Shown here one piece after another: positions 52,801 to 64,000 of a DNA stretch of 64,000 bases. Under the pieces are notes generated by a model that worked only from the letters and a program-made list of their open reading frames with translations, was not told the DNA's origin and did not search any database. The first letter of the stretch is position 1, and every line of letters begins with the position of its first letter. The stretch is from Melanocharis versteri (Eukaryota > Chordata > Aves > Passeriformes > Melanocharitidae): positions 125,146-189,145 of the forward strand of contig VZTG01001537.1 in NCBI GenBank assembly GCA_013397845.1, read 5' to 3'. A program made the translations under genes and the position numbers.

Positions 52801-53089
52801 ACTTTTTATTTCATTGAGCACCATAAGAGCACAGGATTCAGGTGTATTTTTTCATTCACATAACCTGGCTCTAAAGATTGATTCGTGAAAAGCAGTTTCC
52901 ATGGAACTGATTCTTCGTAATATATTAGTACAGACTGGGATTTTAAGGATAATGAACTTACTATATGGTAAAATCATAATTCGTTTGCCAGAGTAATTGG
53001 CAGACCAGCTGTAAGGACTTAAAGAGTACAGTTGCCTGTCTGAAACACTCTTAAGGCCACAGAAGGACTTTGCCATGAGATAAGCACAG
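49851..53089. other. Upstream intergenic DNA next to the KITLG promoter
   Basis: This is AT-rich sequence without recognisable exons or repeats, apart from the T/G tract at 50.55 kb. The small open frames have no family resemblance. In vertebrates the region upstream of KITLG is gene-poor and holds distant enhancers, so regulatory content is possible but cannot be read directly here. Confidence 0.7.
50551..50649 (+). repeat. T/G-rich low-complexity tract (TTG/TTTG/GGTTT)
   Basis: About 100 nt contain only T and G apart from the first base, made of (TTG)n, (TTTG)n and GGGTTTT units. The open frames across it consist of Phe, Val, Leu, Gly and Trp repeats and are artefacts. It lies about 0.7 kb upstream of the CpG island. 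On the minus strand it reads as A/C-rich. Confidence 0.85.
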
Positions 53090-53980
53090 AATGAAGCAAC
53101 AGGATGGCACTAACTCCAGGCCTGGTGGAGGCGGGATCCTGGTTAACACATCCAGACAAAAATTCCCACTGTGGCAAACTGTGTAAAGAGGCAACTGCTC
53201 AAATGCATATCACCGGCCAAACAAAGATCACCCCAAGTTATGGGACAGATGGCATCTGTGACCACCACCAGCCACTGAAGCACTGAATATGCTTCCATGG
53301 ATGCTTGGAATTTAGACTGTAAATTCAGCCACCACAGGGAACTTGAGATAAGAAAAAGATGGTACTATTGTCCGGGTGTTATCTCAGACCTAGGGGGAGG
53401 TTAACAAGCTGGGAGAGAAGAATCTATCACTGATAATGGACGTAAAGAACGTAGAATCTACGTAATAGACCACAAGGAAAGCCAACTCAGCAGCTGTGCT
53501 GAAATCAGCTCTGACTGGGTAAAAGTTAATTTTGGCAGGGGGAGATAGCGATCACTGACTCGCAACCCATAACCCAAGAAACCCACTGACTCAGAAAAAA
53601 GACTGAGCGTGGGACTAAATAGCATTAGAAGTAAGGGAATTGAATGAATATAATAAGAGACCTGTGTAGCCAATGAGTATTAATTCCTTTGTTTGTTACA
53701 ACATATAAATAGTGAAGTTTCGAATGACCTCAGAACCCCCTCCACCGAGAAGCCCACGGTAAAGAAGGATGGACAGAAACACTGTTGGATCCATGGATGG
53801 TGAATATCTACTGCTTGAACTTTCTTTCTCTCTCCTCCCACCCTGTGCCTCTTTTCTACTTCTTTCTATCTCTCTAATTCACATTCATTGATAAATAAAA
53901 TCTGTGTTATTGACTTTGGCATATGTTCTTATTTGTACCTTAATTCAGGCAGGGCATCTTTCACTAATCAGATCTTAACA
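53090..53980 (+). mobile_element. Avian endogenous retrovirus LTR (ERVL-like), 5' boundary approximate
   Basis: Promoter and polyadenylation signals occur in LTR order: a CCAAT box at 53670-53674, TATAAATA at 53704-53711, a pyrimidine-rich R region (CTTTCTTTCTCTCTCC), and AATAAA at 53894-53899 followed by GT-rich sequence. The block ends GATCTTAACA, a CA-3' end. This layout and text resemble the long LTRs of avian ERVL-type elements. I cannot fix the 5' end and see no matching target duplication. No gag or pol remnant is recognised on either side, so I treat it as a solo LTR. It lies about 3-4 kb upstream of the KITLG CpG island, in the opposite transcriptional direction. Confidence 0.72.
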
Positions 53981-56900
53981 CCCGCTGGGGGAAATTGCAA
54001 TATTCTGGATGAACAGAGATATCTCCAAAGGAAAAAAAATTGGATTGAAATTCAATTATTTATTGAAATGACAGAATGAGTAGCTCAGCATCTCATTATG
54101 ATGCTTCTCCAAACCCCATCTAAATACAGGAAAAAGAAGAAGCAAGCAGTGTATCATAGGAGTAGAGCCAGGGGGCTTCAAACTATTAGAAATATGTTCA
54201 AGAAGTGCCAGTTAAGGAGGCTGGAGTTACATGATTGTGTGTGAGATTTATTTGCCCAGAAGGAGATATGGAAACAAGCAGGTAGAAAAATCTGGAGTTT
54301 AGTCTTTGTTGTCAGTAGAAGGAAGGTGGGCTTTGTTTATTTGAGTACTATCCTGGTCTGAAATACTGATGGAGTGAAGAAAATATGGATTTTTATTGAA
54401 AGCTTAAAAGTGCTTCTGTCTATTGGTGTCTTCACTGGTTTACTTTCCAGTAAAATGACAGTTTAATTAGCATGCAGAAGATACTCTGTTTTACTAAGAG
54501 AACTTTTTGGCAAGGAAGACAAGCCTGAAATAGGAAGTTGCACTGATGCTGTTAAAACTCAATCAGAGCCTGTAAAAATATAGTTGTAGATGCTAGAAAG
54601 TAACCATTACCTGACTTATGTGAAATCTTATTTCTACTATTCTTTCAGTATGCTACAGTGTTAGTCCAGTCTAAAATGAGCCTCTGAAGATCTCACTGGT
54701 ATGGGTGAATTCTCAGCTAGGAAAAAAATGGTACTTGGAAAACAAAACCTGGGATGCTACTGAAGTTTTGTGATCCTTGGCAATCCCTTTTTGGCTTCTG
54801 ATGACCCTCACGATTTTCACAGACGTTAGCAGAAATGTGAAGCTCCTTGAAACTCTTGTAAAATTTTGCAGCCACTGAGGTTCCAAGAAGATCAGAGGAC
54901 AGCAGCATTTCAAAGATTTTTTTGGTCTTAACTCACAGAGTTTTCTTCATATGTGTGCCAAGAGAGGTCTGGACCTGGGATTGCACGAAAACCCACTATG
55001 TTTTCTTTTGAGGAATTACTTATATGGAAGTTCCCCTGGAAGATCAGGGACACTCTGATGGCATGCCTCTGTTTCCTTCTATGGTGGTAAAGGTTGCAGG
55101 GATAAATGGTGCCCATCCAACTCTGATCTTGGCATTCAGTCAAAAAGAGACTGGAGTATACCTGGGGATGGACAGATCAGCTGTTTTCCAAGCCTTGTGG
55201 ATGTGTACACTGTGCTGTGGTTATGTTCAACAGTGTTCAGCATGGCTCAGTTTACCAGAGTACAATACCTTTTTTCTGTTTCTGGAATGGTGGAATACCC
55301 AGCCCGCAACGACAATTTGTTCTTACTTGCAGAGTTTTTTGTGTTGAGTTTGGTTGGAGTGTTGGAGGGCGGTGCTCAAATCTCTGATCAGCAGATGCAG
55401 TTATTAGCCCTAACTCTGAAGAATATTCTGTTGCTGAAGTCCACCAGCCATCTGCTGTGGGGTATCCCCAGAGATGTTGAATGAAAAAAGAGCAGCTATT
55501 GTATTCTACAGACAGCAATTTCTTCAGAGTGCTGTAGTTAATATGACTACAGCTCATGCTTCCAAGAAGCATATCCAAGGAGAGTGTAAAACACACTGCC
55601 TACGACAATTGCAAGGACTTATAGTTACTGTATTAAATAATCATTATTTCCCCAACATTCACATGATTTTTTAACTTTCCTGACATTTTGCCCATTTTCC
55701 AATTCAGGAGAAAAAGAAGATAATTATGCACTACAATCGCCAAGCCAGGCAATATTGGAGGTAGGCAGGTTCAAGCTGATACATCCCCTTGAAAAACTAC
55801 AGTGCAACTAGATGTTTATTACAGGACAAGACAACCTCTGCTTATTATATCTAAAATTAATTTTTTCTGCCTCTCATGAGATCATGCCTAATGCATTAAT
55901 TATGGCTATACAAGTGAAAAAAAAGAGAAGTGTTATTTTGCTTGTACAATTCCTTTTCCAAAGATAATAACAGTTTATAATTTGTACCATGATAAAGTAT
56001 CCCCTTGTTATATTCATATTTTGATTCCAGTAATTTGGAAGTGATAAATGTATGAGAAATAAATATCTCTGTTCCCAGATTTGTTGCCTACATCTCTTGA
56101 TTTGCATTAGTCTGTGTCATCCTAGTCACGGTAATTACAACCCTAGGGAGTTTCACAATAAAATGGGTTCATTCGGAGACAAAATGCTGTGTAAGTGGTA
56201 TTGGATATAAATATTCACTGTTTACAGGGAAAACAGACTTTCCTCTTCAATGAAAAACTGAGATCTTTTTTTTGTAACACGCATTTAGTCTGAAGAAAGG
56301 GAGAAGTACAGTATCAGGTACAGTGACTTCGCAGCCCTATTACGTCATCCCTTTTTTCTTTTTCTGATAAAGTCTGGTTGTGTTAGGACTGAAGCAAGGA
56401 TTAAAACATGGGTAGGAGTAGAAGGACTTCCTAGGCTGAGATTCTTGCCATGAAGAAGAACTGCATCATTCAGTCCTTGATTTGAAGGTTTATACATTTC
56501 CAGCATAAAATGAGTTAACCTTCTTGCTCTTGCTCTTCTATGGGAATGTTGCTTTAGAATTTGACTCACCTCATGGTTAGAAACCATCTTTTAATTTGAA
56601 GCCTGATATATTCATTGTTAATTTATACCTGCTTGTTCTTGGGCTGAAGTTACGCTTTACCGTAAATAGCTTTTTCCTTTCCCTACTGCTTTTTGATCCT
56701 CCTGCTCAGCCTACTGACAATATATACACTAATAAGTGAAACAGAGAACCAAGCCTGAGCTCAAGTACTGGCATGCAATGGTCTCTGGAGCTTAACTTTT
56801 AGCACTCATTTTGGCATGGGTTCAGTCCAGCCAGCATTGTGATCTCCAGGCCTGAGCTCAGAGGAAGAGTACAAGCCAGGACCTGTTTTGAGCAGGCAGT

Positions 56901-59515
56901 TTCTAGGGAAGGAGGAGAGTTTTGCTGTGTGGATGCAAACCATCCTCTGCCACTTACCCTGGGGCCAGAGAATGGGTCCAGGCCCAAATCTGTGGTTTGG
57001 ACTTTCTCTTCTAGTGCACACACTATAAATAGTATTTGCAAATTATACTGAGAAAAAAAAGTTTGGTAAAACAGATGTTCAGGAAATACCCAACCACAGC
57101 ACCTGTGCTGTAAAAGCCAGCCTTAATTCTGGAATTTCCTCTGTTTTGAGGTTTGTAAATTCAATCAAAGCATTCTATTAACAAGAACAAAGGGAAGAAT
57201 GCAGAAATTACCTTATGCTGAAGTATTCTCTTCCAGACTAAGGTCCTCTGCTCTTGGAGCTCACTAAGGGAGTGAGATCTTGCTGTGCCAACAAGATGTT
57301 ATAGTGTGCTGAGAAACTGTCATCATCCTGCATTACTGCAAGGAAACACTCAGCTAAAGCTTCTAAACTTCAGAAGAAGGGAGGATGGGGAGACCAGTCA
57401 GTGAATCCATACCCTTTGAAGGATAAAGACACAGGAAAGGTAGAAAGTTAATGACTTTTTTTCCCATTTACAAGGAGTCAGTGTCACTAGAGTGTTTTCA
57501 GTGCTGCTCTAGGGAAGCACCCTATTTAAAACAGGAGTCCTGGTAAGAATTATGAGAAATGTTTGAAATCAGTTTTTTGCGCGATAAATCCCCCAAACTG
57601 ATGGTTCAGCTTACAGCATAAGGAAATACAGAACTAAACTCTTTTACTTTGGTTTTCATTTTCATTAAGATGGCAGTACTAATCCATGCACGAGCCCTGA
57701 GATCTGACAGGATACATCATCAAGAGATGTGAAGATGACATTTTTCTCTCACCTCTCAGGTTTGGAAATAATGCAAAATGTAGAGCTGTGATACGTGAAT
57801 TAGCCTGAGTTATTGCTCAGATGGATTTCATGTGGGGTTAACCACCATATTCCTCTTCCACTGGACATAAAAAGTGCCACCTGTATGTTGAAAGGATGAC
57901 ATGTTTTCCTGTTCATTTTTCTTAAGATTTTGTGTAAGAATGGTAATTTGCAGTTAATACATTCAATCTGCGAAACGCATTCATTTCATACATTCAATAA
58001 GTAATTCACTAATTTTAAAAAGTGGTTAAAAAAGGAAATGTAGTTCAGTCCGTTTTCATTTATGAAGTAATATGAATTCAAAATATTATTGTTATAAGGA
58101 CAGAATTATGTCACAATTCTTTCCCCAGAGTTTACAGCTCTGGACAACTGTGTTAAATGACTTTCACTTTCTTTCCTTTTCTCTACATCATGCAATGCTC
58201 TCTGACAGTCGTCATCATCCTCTGCTGTTTTCAGGAAGGTAATTTTCCATATTTTCTTCTATAGTCCTAGATTTAGTAAAGGGTTATTTCAGAAAGCATT
58301 AGAAAAGCATGAGTGAAAAAGAGAAAATGTAATGCAAATATTTTTGTTATCCACTTAATTTTAATGTTACTTAAAATTTTCTAAAGTTATTCCTCAATTA
58401 TTGTATTGTTATCAATTTCACAAGCTAACTATGCATCTTGTAAAATATAAATACATTTTTATTTTAATCAAACTGCCTTTCAATATCATTTAGTTACCTT
58501 GTGTTCTTTAGCTATTGTAGAATTTACAGAAGAGCATGTAGTACACTTTTGGTGCTTCATTGTTTCTTACATATCTAACACATATCCGTTTATATTTTCT
58601 CTAGACTAATAATGTAACCTTTTTAGTGCCTTTTTACGGGAAAATCACACCATGACTTAGATAAATTCCATTTTCTACCTTTTATTATAGCTTACCCTCT
58701 TAAAAAGAGGCTGAAAGAAGGCATGCTTTTTCTGTCAGACAGGAAGGGAAGTTATGTAGTGATACAGACAGCGTACTTCAGGCTGGTACTGGAAGTGATG
58801 TGGTTAAAACTGATGGGAACCAGCAGCTAAAAATTGCCATTAACAAATTCTGCTGCTCCTAATGTCAGCCTTCCCTCAGGAGCTTTGGCCCTCTATGCTT
58901 GCATGGCCTTTCCTCCTCCTCCCCTTCAGACTTAGTCCTAGCTGTCCCCGCTTCCCTGTATATCCATTTGTACAGGAGAAGGAGAAGTGTATCCTTGCCA
59001 ACTTCTTGCCTCCCGGCCCTGGCACTGAAACTGGTTGCTGTTCCCTTGGCAGTGTGTGATCCTGGAGCTCTACAGCTGTATTCTGCAGCTAGTGACAAAC
59101 AGACAGCTTTGAGCTGCCAGCTTCAACTTCTATAAGACATTTACTTTCTCAACACATTTCTTTGTAAAATGAAATATTAAGTCCAACCCTAAAAGACAAA
59201 AATCATGAATATGAAAAGCAGAGATTTTCTTTAGCATTTGGAATAAAATTTTTCAGTGGAAAAAAGAGCTTTGTAAAGGAAATAAAGTAAGATCAGCTGA
59301 GCTTTTAAATATTTTAGAGCCACTTGTAGCTGTGGAAAATGTAGACAAGGTTGGCTCCCCATACACCCTGCAGCAATACAGAACTGTCAAGGTATGATGC
59401 TCTCCTGAGTTCTCACCTTTAATAATGGGTGAAGAATTCTGTTAACACTGTCTTAAGAAAAGTTTATTAACTTTGAACACCTATAGAGAAGGTTTATGTT
59501 GGAGAAATAAAGACA
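53981..59515. other. Intergenic DNA, no recognised gene
   Basis: This is AT-rich sequence. Scattered open frames of up to about 115 codons (for example 55024-55347 plus, 55252-55596 minus) overlap each other on opposite strands and show no domain or splice pattern. Slightly GC-richer patches occur at about 55.0-55.4 and 58.86-59.1 kb without identifiable content. Confidence 0.65.
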
Positions 59516-59977
59516 TTGAGGTGCTGGAGTGAGTCTAGAGGAGGGCAGAGATGTTGATAAAGGTCTGGAGCACAAGTCCTATGAGGAGCATTTGAGTGAT
59601 CTGGGGGGGTTTAGCCTGGAGAAGAGGAGGCTCAGAGGGGACCTTATCACTCTCTGCAACTCCCTGAAAGGAGGGTGTAGCCAGGGAGATGTTGATCTTT
59701 TCTCCCAAGTAACAAGTGACAGAGCAAGAGTAAACATCCTCTGTGCTGGGGGGGTTAGATTGGATATGAGAAATACTTCTGCACCAAAGGGGCTGTCAAG
59801 CACTAGAGAAGGCTCTTTGGGGAAGTGGTTGAGTCAGCATCCCTGAAGGGACTTAAAAGACGTGTGGATATGACACAGGGTCATGGTTAAGTGGTGAACA
59901 TGGTGGCGCTGGGGTAATGGTTGGGCTTGATGATCTTAGAGTTCTTTTCCAACCTAAATGCTTCTAAGATTCCATGA
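59516..59977 (+). mobile_element. CR1 LINE 3' end fragment
   Basis: The fragment runs from GGTGCTGGAGTGAGTCTAGA through TTTAGCCTGGAGAAGAGGAG, TCTCCCAAGTAACAAGTGAC and GGGCTTGATGATCTTAGAG to the 3' terminus TTCCAACCTAAATGCTTCT and AAGATTCCATG. This is the standard CR1 order on the plus strand. The open frame at 59529-59846 is the degraded C-terminal and 3' part of CR1, not a gene. The copy is 5'-truncated and dead, and lies in the KITLG upstream region. Confidence 0.93.
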
Positions 59978-62900
59978 AGGGGGTGATATGTTGTGCTGGT
60001 AGGAAAGAATAATAGGTGGCAAGAGCTGGAGACCAATGCCACCTCTTGCTGTCCTGCCAGAATGGGAGTAATAATCATAACTTTCTGGTGAATATTTGTG
60101 CATGAAATTCTTTACTATCTAGTTTTCACTAACAGCCTGTATACCTCTGTGGAGAGGTATGTAATACCTCTCAACAATGAGAAAATTTCCTTCTCAAGCA
60201 TTGTCACCAATGTCCTTTATAATCTTCTGTTTGTTCTTTCAACAATAGAGCCATCTGATGTGATTTTATGTGGGATGTAGTGAGTGATACAAAGGACATA
60301 AAGTCTAAGAGAGTTTTCCCTAGCTTGCAGAAGGTAGTGGCACATTTCTTGGTCGCTGTAAGGATCAGTATGTGTTCTAAATTCTTCATGTCATATGTGA
60401 ATGACTGCAGTGAGTCAGGATAAATACCTAATTTCATAGTAAAGGTAAGCTAGAACTGAAATAAATTGTGTTGGAAGGAGATGGGAATATCTTTAACTTG
60501 TCTTTTACAAGACAGTAATGACGATAAGAAGTGATCTTTCAAAACATGTAAGAATGTGTCCACATTTTATATTAAGAGAGACTGATCCTTTGCTGGTGCT
60601 GTGACATAAACTAGATCCTAAGCTGTCTAAATCCCTTCTCTGTGCTGTCTGTTTGTCTAGTGGGGACGTGACATGCCAGGCTCTGGATGTTTCAGACATG
60701 GTCAGGTATCCTCAAGCAGTCCTGCCTGTTTCAATGCTCTGAGAGGATGGAAGGGTACTAGAAACTGAAGAACTAAGACAGGTGTTGGAAACTGATCCTG
60801 CCTCTGATCCAGGGTAAAATGTTATGGGCAGATTTAGTAATGGGTCTCACTTCAGTTCATTTTAAACAAGCCTTCAATAACCATTGGCCAAAGTACAAGA
60901 TTAAAAAGGACTGTGCTCAATTCTAAATCATAATTTTCTGTTCTCTTGGATTAAGGCAGTAGTGAAAAAGCTGCAATATTAAATGAAATGGGTTACAGCA
61001 AAATATAGTCATCCTACTGAAAAGTTCCTTTAGCCAAATGAAGTTTTTATTTCAAGCAATTTAGGCCTGATATTGGATTTTCTTGTAAACTATTGCAAAA
61101 TCCCATCATAGTCTTTATCTTTTCCCATTTGCTTTTTAAGAGAAATCTAATTTTACAGCAAGATAGTGTTATATATTCTAGTCACTGTATGTGTGTCCAT
61201 GTGTTTATTTCTAATTGCTATTTCTGTGAATGCCACAATAATAAATTAGATCTTTGGCCAGATATTCCAGCAATTTCATCTTACTCAGTGGAAATATTCT
61301 TTATTTATATACATAGTCACATGATCAGAATTTGACCTTCTGTTTAGAGTTTTTTTGTACTGTATGAACAATAACAATATAATGAACTATTGCCATTTCA
61401 ATGGCTGCAGTGACACTAACAAATGATCCTGGAACACAGCAAAGATTCCTCAGCAAGATAAGATACGATAAATTTAGCTCATAGAGCACTGCAAGTGATG
61501 ATGCTGAGGTTTGATTTTTAAACAGAACAGCTCTATTAATCCAATCTCCATTGAATGCATGGTAATTAGGAAGAGACAAATGGCAGCATTCGGTTCTGGA
61601 ATTCTGGGCCCAGATGAGCATTCAGTGACCACTTTAGGTCTTCAGGTTTCTTGGCAGAAAAGGAATTATATACAAGGGGAACTAGCATACTGGAAGGAGG
61701 CTCCACTCTGTCTCCAGACATACAGAGCATCTACAGGATGTGTGGAAACAAGTTTATAATAATTATACAGGGAGCTGAAAGCAGCTTGGTTGCCTAATAT
61801 GTTCCATTTTCATTTTACATTTTCCTTGTATCTGTGTTAAATGTTCTAATACCTCCTCTATGGATGCTGCAAATCAACAATTAAGCCTAGAAAAATGTGA
61901 TTGCCTTTGTCTCATGAAACTCTCTTTGAGTTTGTCCATATTAGAAGCTGCAAAAAAATGCAGTTTCTTTTCTGGGACTGGTATTCCCCAGGAAAACCTT
62001 AGCAATCTGGTAGAAATGCTAGCTGAACATGAGCAACCTGGGAATGAACCTGTTCTGCTCTGTAGAGGTACATACAGAACTGCAACTGCCCTAGAGCTTT
62101 TGGAGCTTTGATAATGGAAGTGGAAGGTGAAGGAGAAAGATGGATTTATTGTCTCTGCTTTCCAGCCTCAACACAGTACAAGATTCTAATGACGGGAAAG
62201 AAAAGGAAACAGGATGGACTTGGCTTTCTGGAATGGCAGTGGTAGTGGTGGCTCGTTTTCTGATGTGAAGTAGAAGTCGGCCTTGGCTGCTAGTTACTCA
62301 AATTAGACCGGCAGCTCAAGCTCAGGTCTGCTTATATGCTGAAGAATTGAGTTTAGGGGTTTTCCCTGGTCATGTCACTTAATTTGCAAATCAGAAAATT
62401 CTTCACCCTCTCCCTTTAAATTAAAGATAGGAAATTCCATATAGAAAGTGAGACAATTAGACTGTACTGTATCAAGGTTCCAGAATTTAATAAATTGTAC
62501 GTATACTGTGTCTGTTGAAACCACACTTCTGTGTCTTTGATGAATTAATCATACTGAATGTCTAAATATATGCCCATCTACTGCTTCTCCTTTTCATTTA
62601 CCATGTGGGGCAGATGCATAAAAAGATAAAATGTCCTGACTAACCAAAGCAAAACTAAATATTGATTTGGCATTTCCTCAGATTCTTAGTCCTTTTTGCA
62701 TTCTAAAAATATTTTCATAAAAGCAGGATAGCTTTGGGTTTAGTACCTCATAGGCTGGAAAATGCATGCCAGAACAGCTGTAATCTCTGCATATGGTTTA
62801 AAAAGATAACTCAAGCTTTGTGATTCTGAAGGTTCCTTATATACTGACACTTTGTATTAGTGTTTCTCGAGGGAGCAAACACAACAAAGATGCTTCGCTC

Positions 62901-64000
62901 AGAATGTAGTTTCCCTCCCTGGTACGTATTTATAACATTTCAATACAGTCTCAAAGTATGTATCACTCACTACAAACAAAAAACTTTCAGTGCATTAATT
63001 ATCACATAGATATGTTAGTGATTTTGAACAGAGTTAAAACAGAGAAGAATAGGAAAATTGTCACCTTAGAACAAATATCCCCTGGAATCAAAGCTAAACC
63101 CCATAATTTTACAAATTTTTACACAGGAAGAATTTTTACCACAATGGGTGTCAAAGAGCAGAATATGGTAACATAAATGCACAAAAAGGAATTAATTGCC
63201 TTGCATGTCAAATGAAATTTGAAATGCCTCCTGAGCACAGAAAGAGTGTTCTTTTGCAAAAGATCATTCAATTGATGCACTCTAAACCTGGCTTGTGTGA
63301 TGATATTAATATATTTGGGGTTGAATCCTATACTTTGATCCTGGTGTAGAAATCCTTTGAACTTTTAAAATGCAAAATACTAAAACCTGACATTTTAAAG
63401 AATTCTATTGAGGGCTTATATTCATGTGGCCTAAATCCCAGTACCCAGCTCATGCTTGTACTAGGAAAGAGTCGCTATATGGGGAGTGTACAGCAGCTTA
63501 ACATTTGGCCTTGCTTGCTCTTATGTTTGGGATTAGAAATCTCCTAAACAGCCAGGAAGAAAGGATGGGCATTTGTCCCTATATTTTTCAGCACTTATTC
63601 ATTGGGAGTAATCCTTATCTAACTACTCTATTACTGTTCATCTTCTGTTAACAGTAATCACAAAAGTGTTTATTGTATTAGATCCTTGAATTTTGATTAC
63701 AGGTCTGTTATAAAAATAAGTTGAAAACTTACTGCAACCTAGCTATTATTTACATGCACTGAAATGGGAAAGAAACTGTGAAAGAAAACATTTGTTTTGA
63801 CAAAAGCCCATGATACCAGACGGTCTGAGAAGGATCATATCTTTTCAGACACTTAGAAAAATAATCAACTGAACATACCAATTGTCCCTAATTAGGAAAT
63901 AAAGTGTTCTCACATGAATATGCTCTTTAAATTCTGCAGTGATTACAGCACGGGAGCAGAGAAGAAAAGGCAGATTCAAAAATCCTTCAAATGTCTCCTT
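59978..64000. other. Intergenic DNA, no recognised gene
   Basis: This AT-rich sequence runs to the right edge. It has short chance ORFs, a small inverted-repeat cluster at 60141-60172, and no element family or exon that I recognise. Confidence 0.65.
60141..60172. repeat. Short inverted-repeat cluster (hairpin)
   Basis: ATACCTC (60141-60147) is followed by GAGAGGTAT (60152-60160), a three-base GTA spacer, and ATACCTCTC (60164-60172). The middle arm is perfectly complementary to the right arm (9 bp, 3-base loop), and seven of its bases also pair with the left arm, so two alternative hairpins are possible. No function is known to me, and chance is possible. Confidence 0.75.

Noticed and set aside
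59529..59846. Plus-strand open frame of 105 codons in the upstream region
   Set aside because: It lies wholly within a recognisable CR1 3' fragment.
1..64000. CRISPR arrays, bacterial operons, tRNA or rRNA genes
   Set aside because: No spaced direct repeats, no ribosome-binding-site gene strings and no cloverleaf were seen. The sequence is vertebrate nuclear DNA with introns, CR1 elements and LTRs.

Overview
The window is bird nuclear DNA. It carries most of one recognisable gene, KITLG (KIT ligand, also called stem cell factor), on the minus strand. Six coding exons can be placed to the base with GT-AG junctions. Together they encode 242 codons in one continuous frame, from just after the first few residues of the signal peptide to the end of the transmembrane segment. 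The translated exons match my memory of avian KITLG closely. CR1 LINE fragments and avian-type ERV LTRs fit a bird, probably a neoavian or songbird lineage. The species call is inference.

Layout from left to right, which is 3' to 5' for the gene. Bases 1-802 are the start of intron 7, and the last exons (cytoplasmic tail, 3' UTR) lie beyond the left edge. Exon 7 (803-912) encodes the membrane segment. Exon 6 (7483-7578) is the cassette holding the shedding-site region. Exons 5 (8456-8618), 4 (10523-10702) and 3 (15185-15247) encode the helical cytokine domain. Exon 2 (23602-23715) encodes most of the signal peptide and the mature N-terminus. Intron 1 is about 25 kb, and a CpG island at about 48.6-49.85 kb marks the promoter. 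A 258-base run of N (49137-49394) lies inside the island, and the ATG exon is probably hidden there. From about 49.9 to 64 kb I see only upstream intergenic DNA with one LTR and one CR1 fragment.

Five CR1 pieces are identified: 18.6, 21.5, 28.6 and 32.7 kb within introns, and 59.5 kb upstream. Two LTRs are identified: a solo LTR at 34.03-34.59 kb in intron 1, in the gene's own orientation, and one at about 53.1-53.98 kb upstream, pointing away from the gene. The remaining intronic and intergenic DNA is AT-rich, with only short chance ORFs.

I found no second protein-coding gene, tRNA, rRNA, CRISPR array or obviously new system. The most useful observations are the gap over the first exon, the in-frame alternative exon 6 (longer than in mammals), unusual residues in exon 5, and the two LTRs flanking the KITLG promoter.
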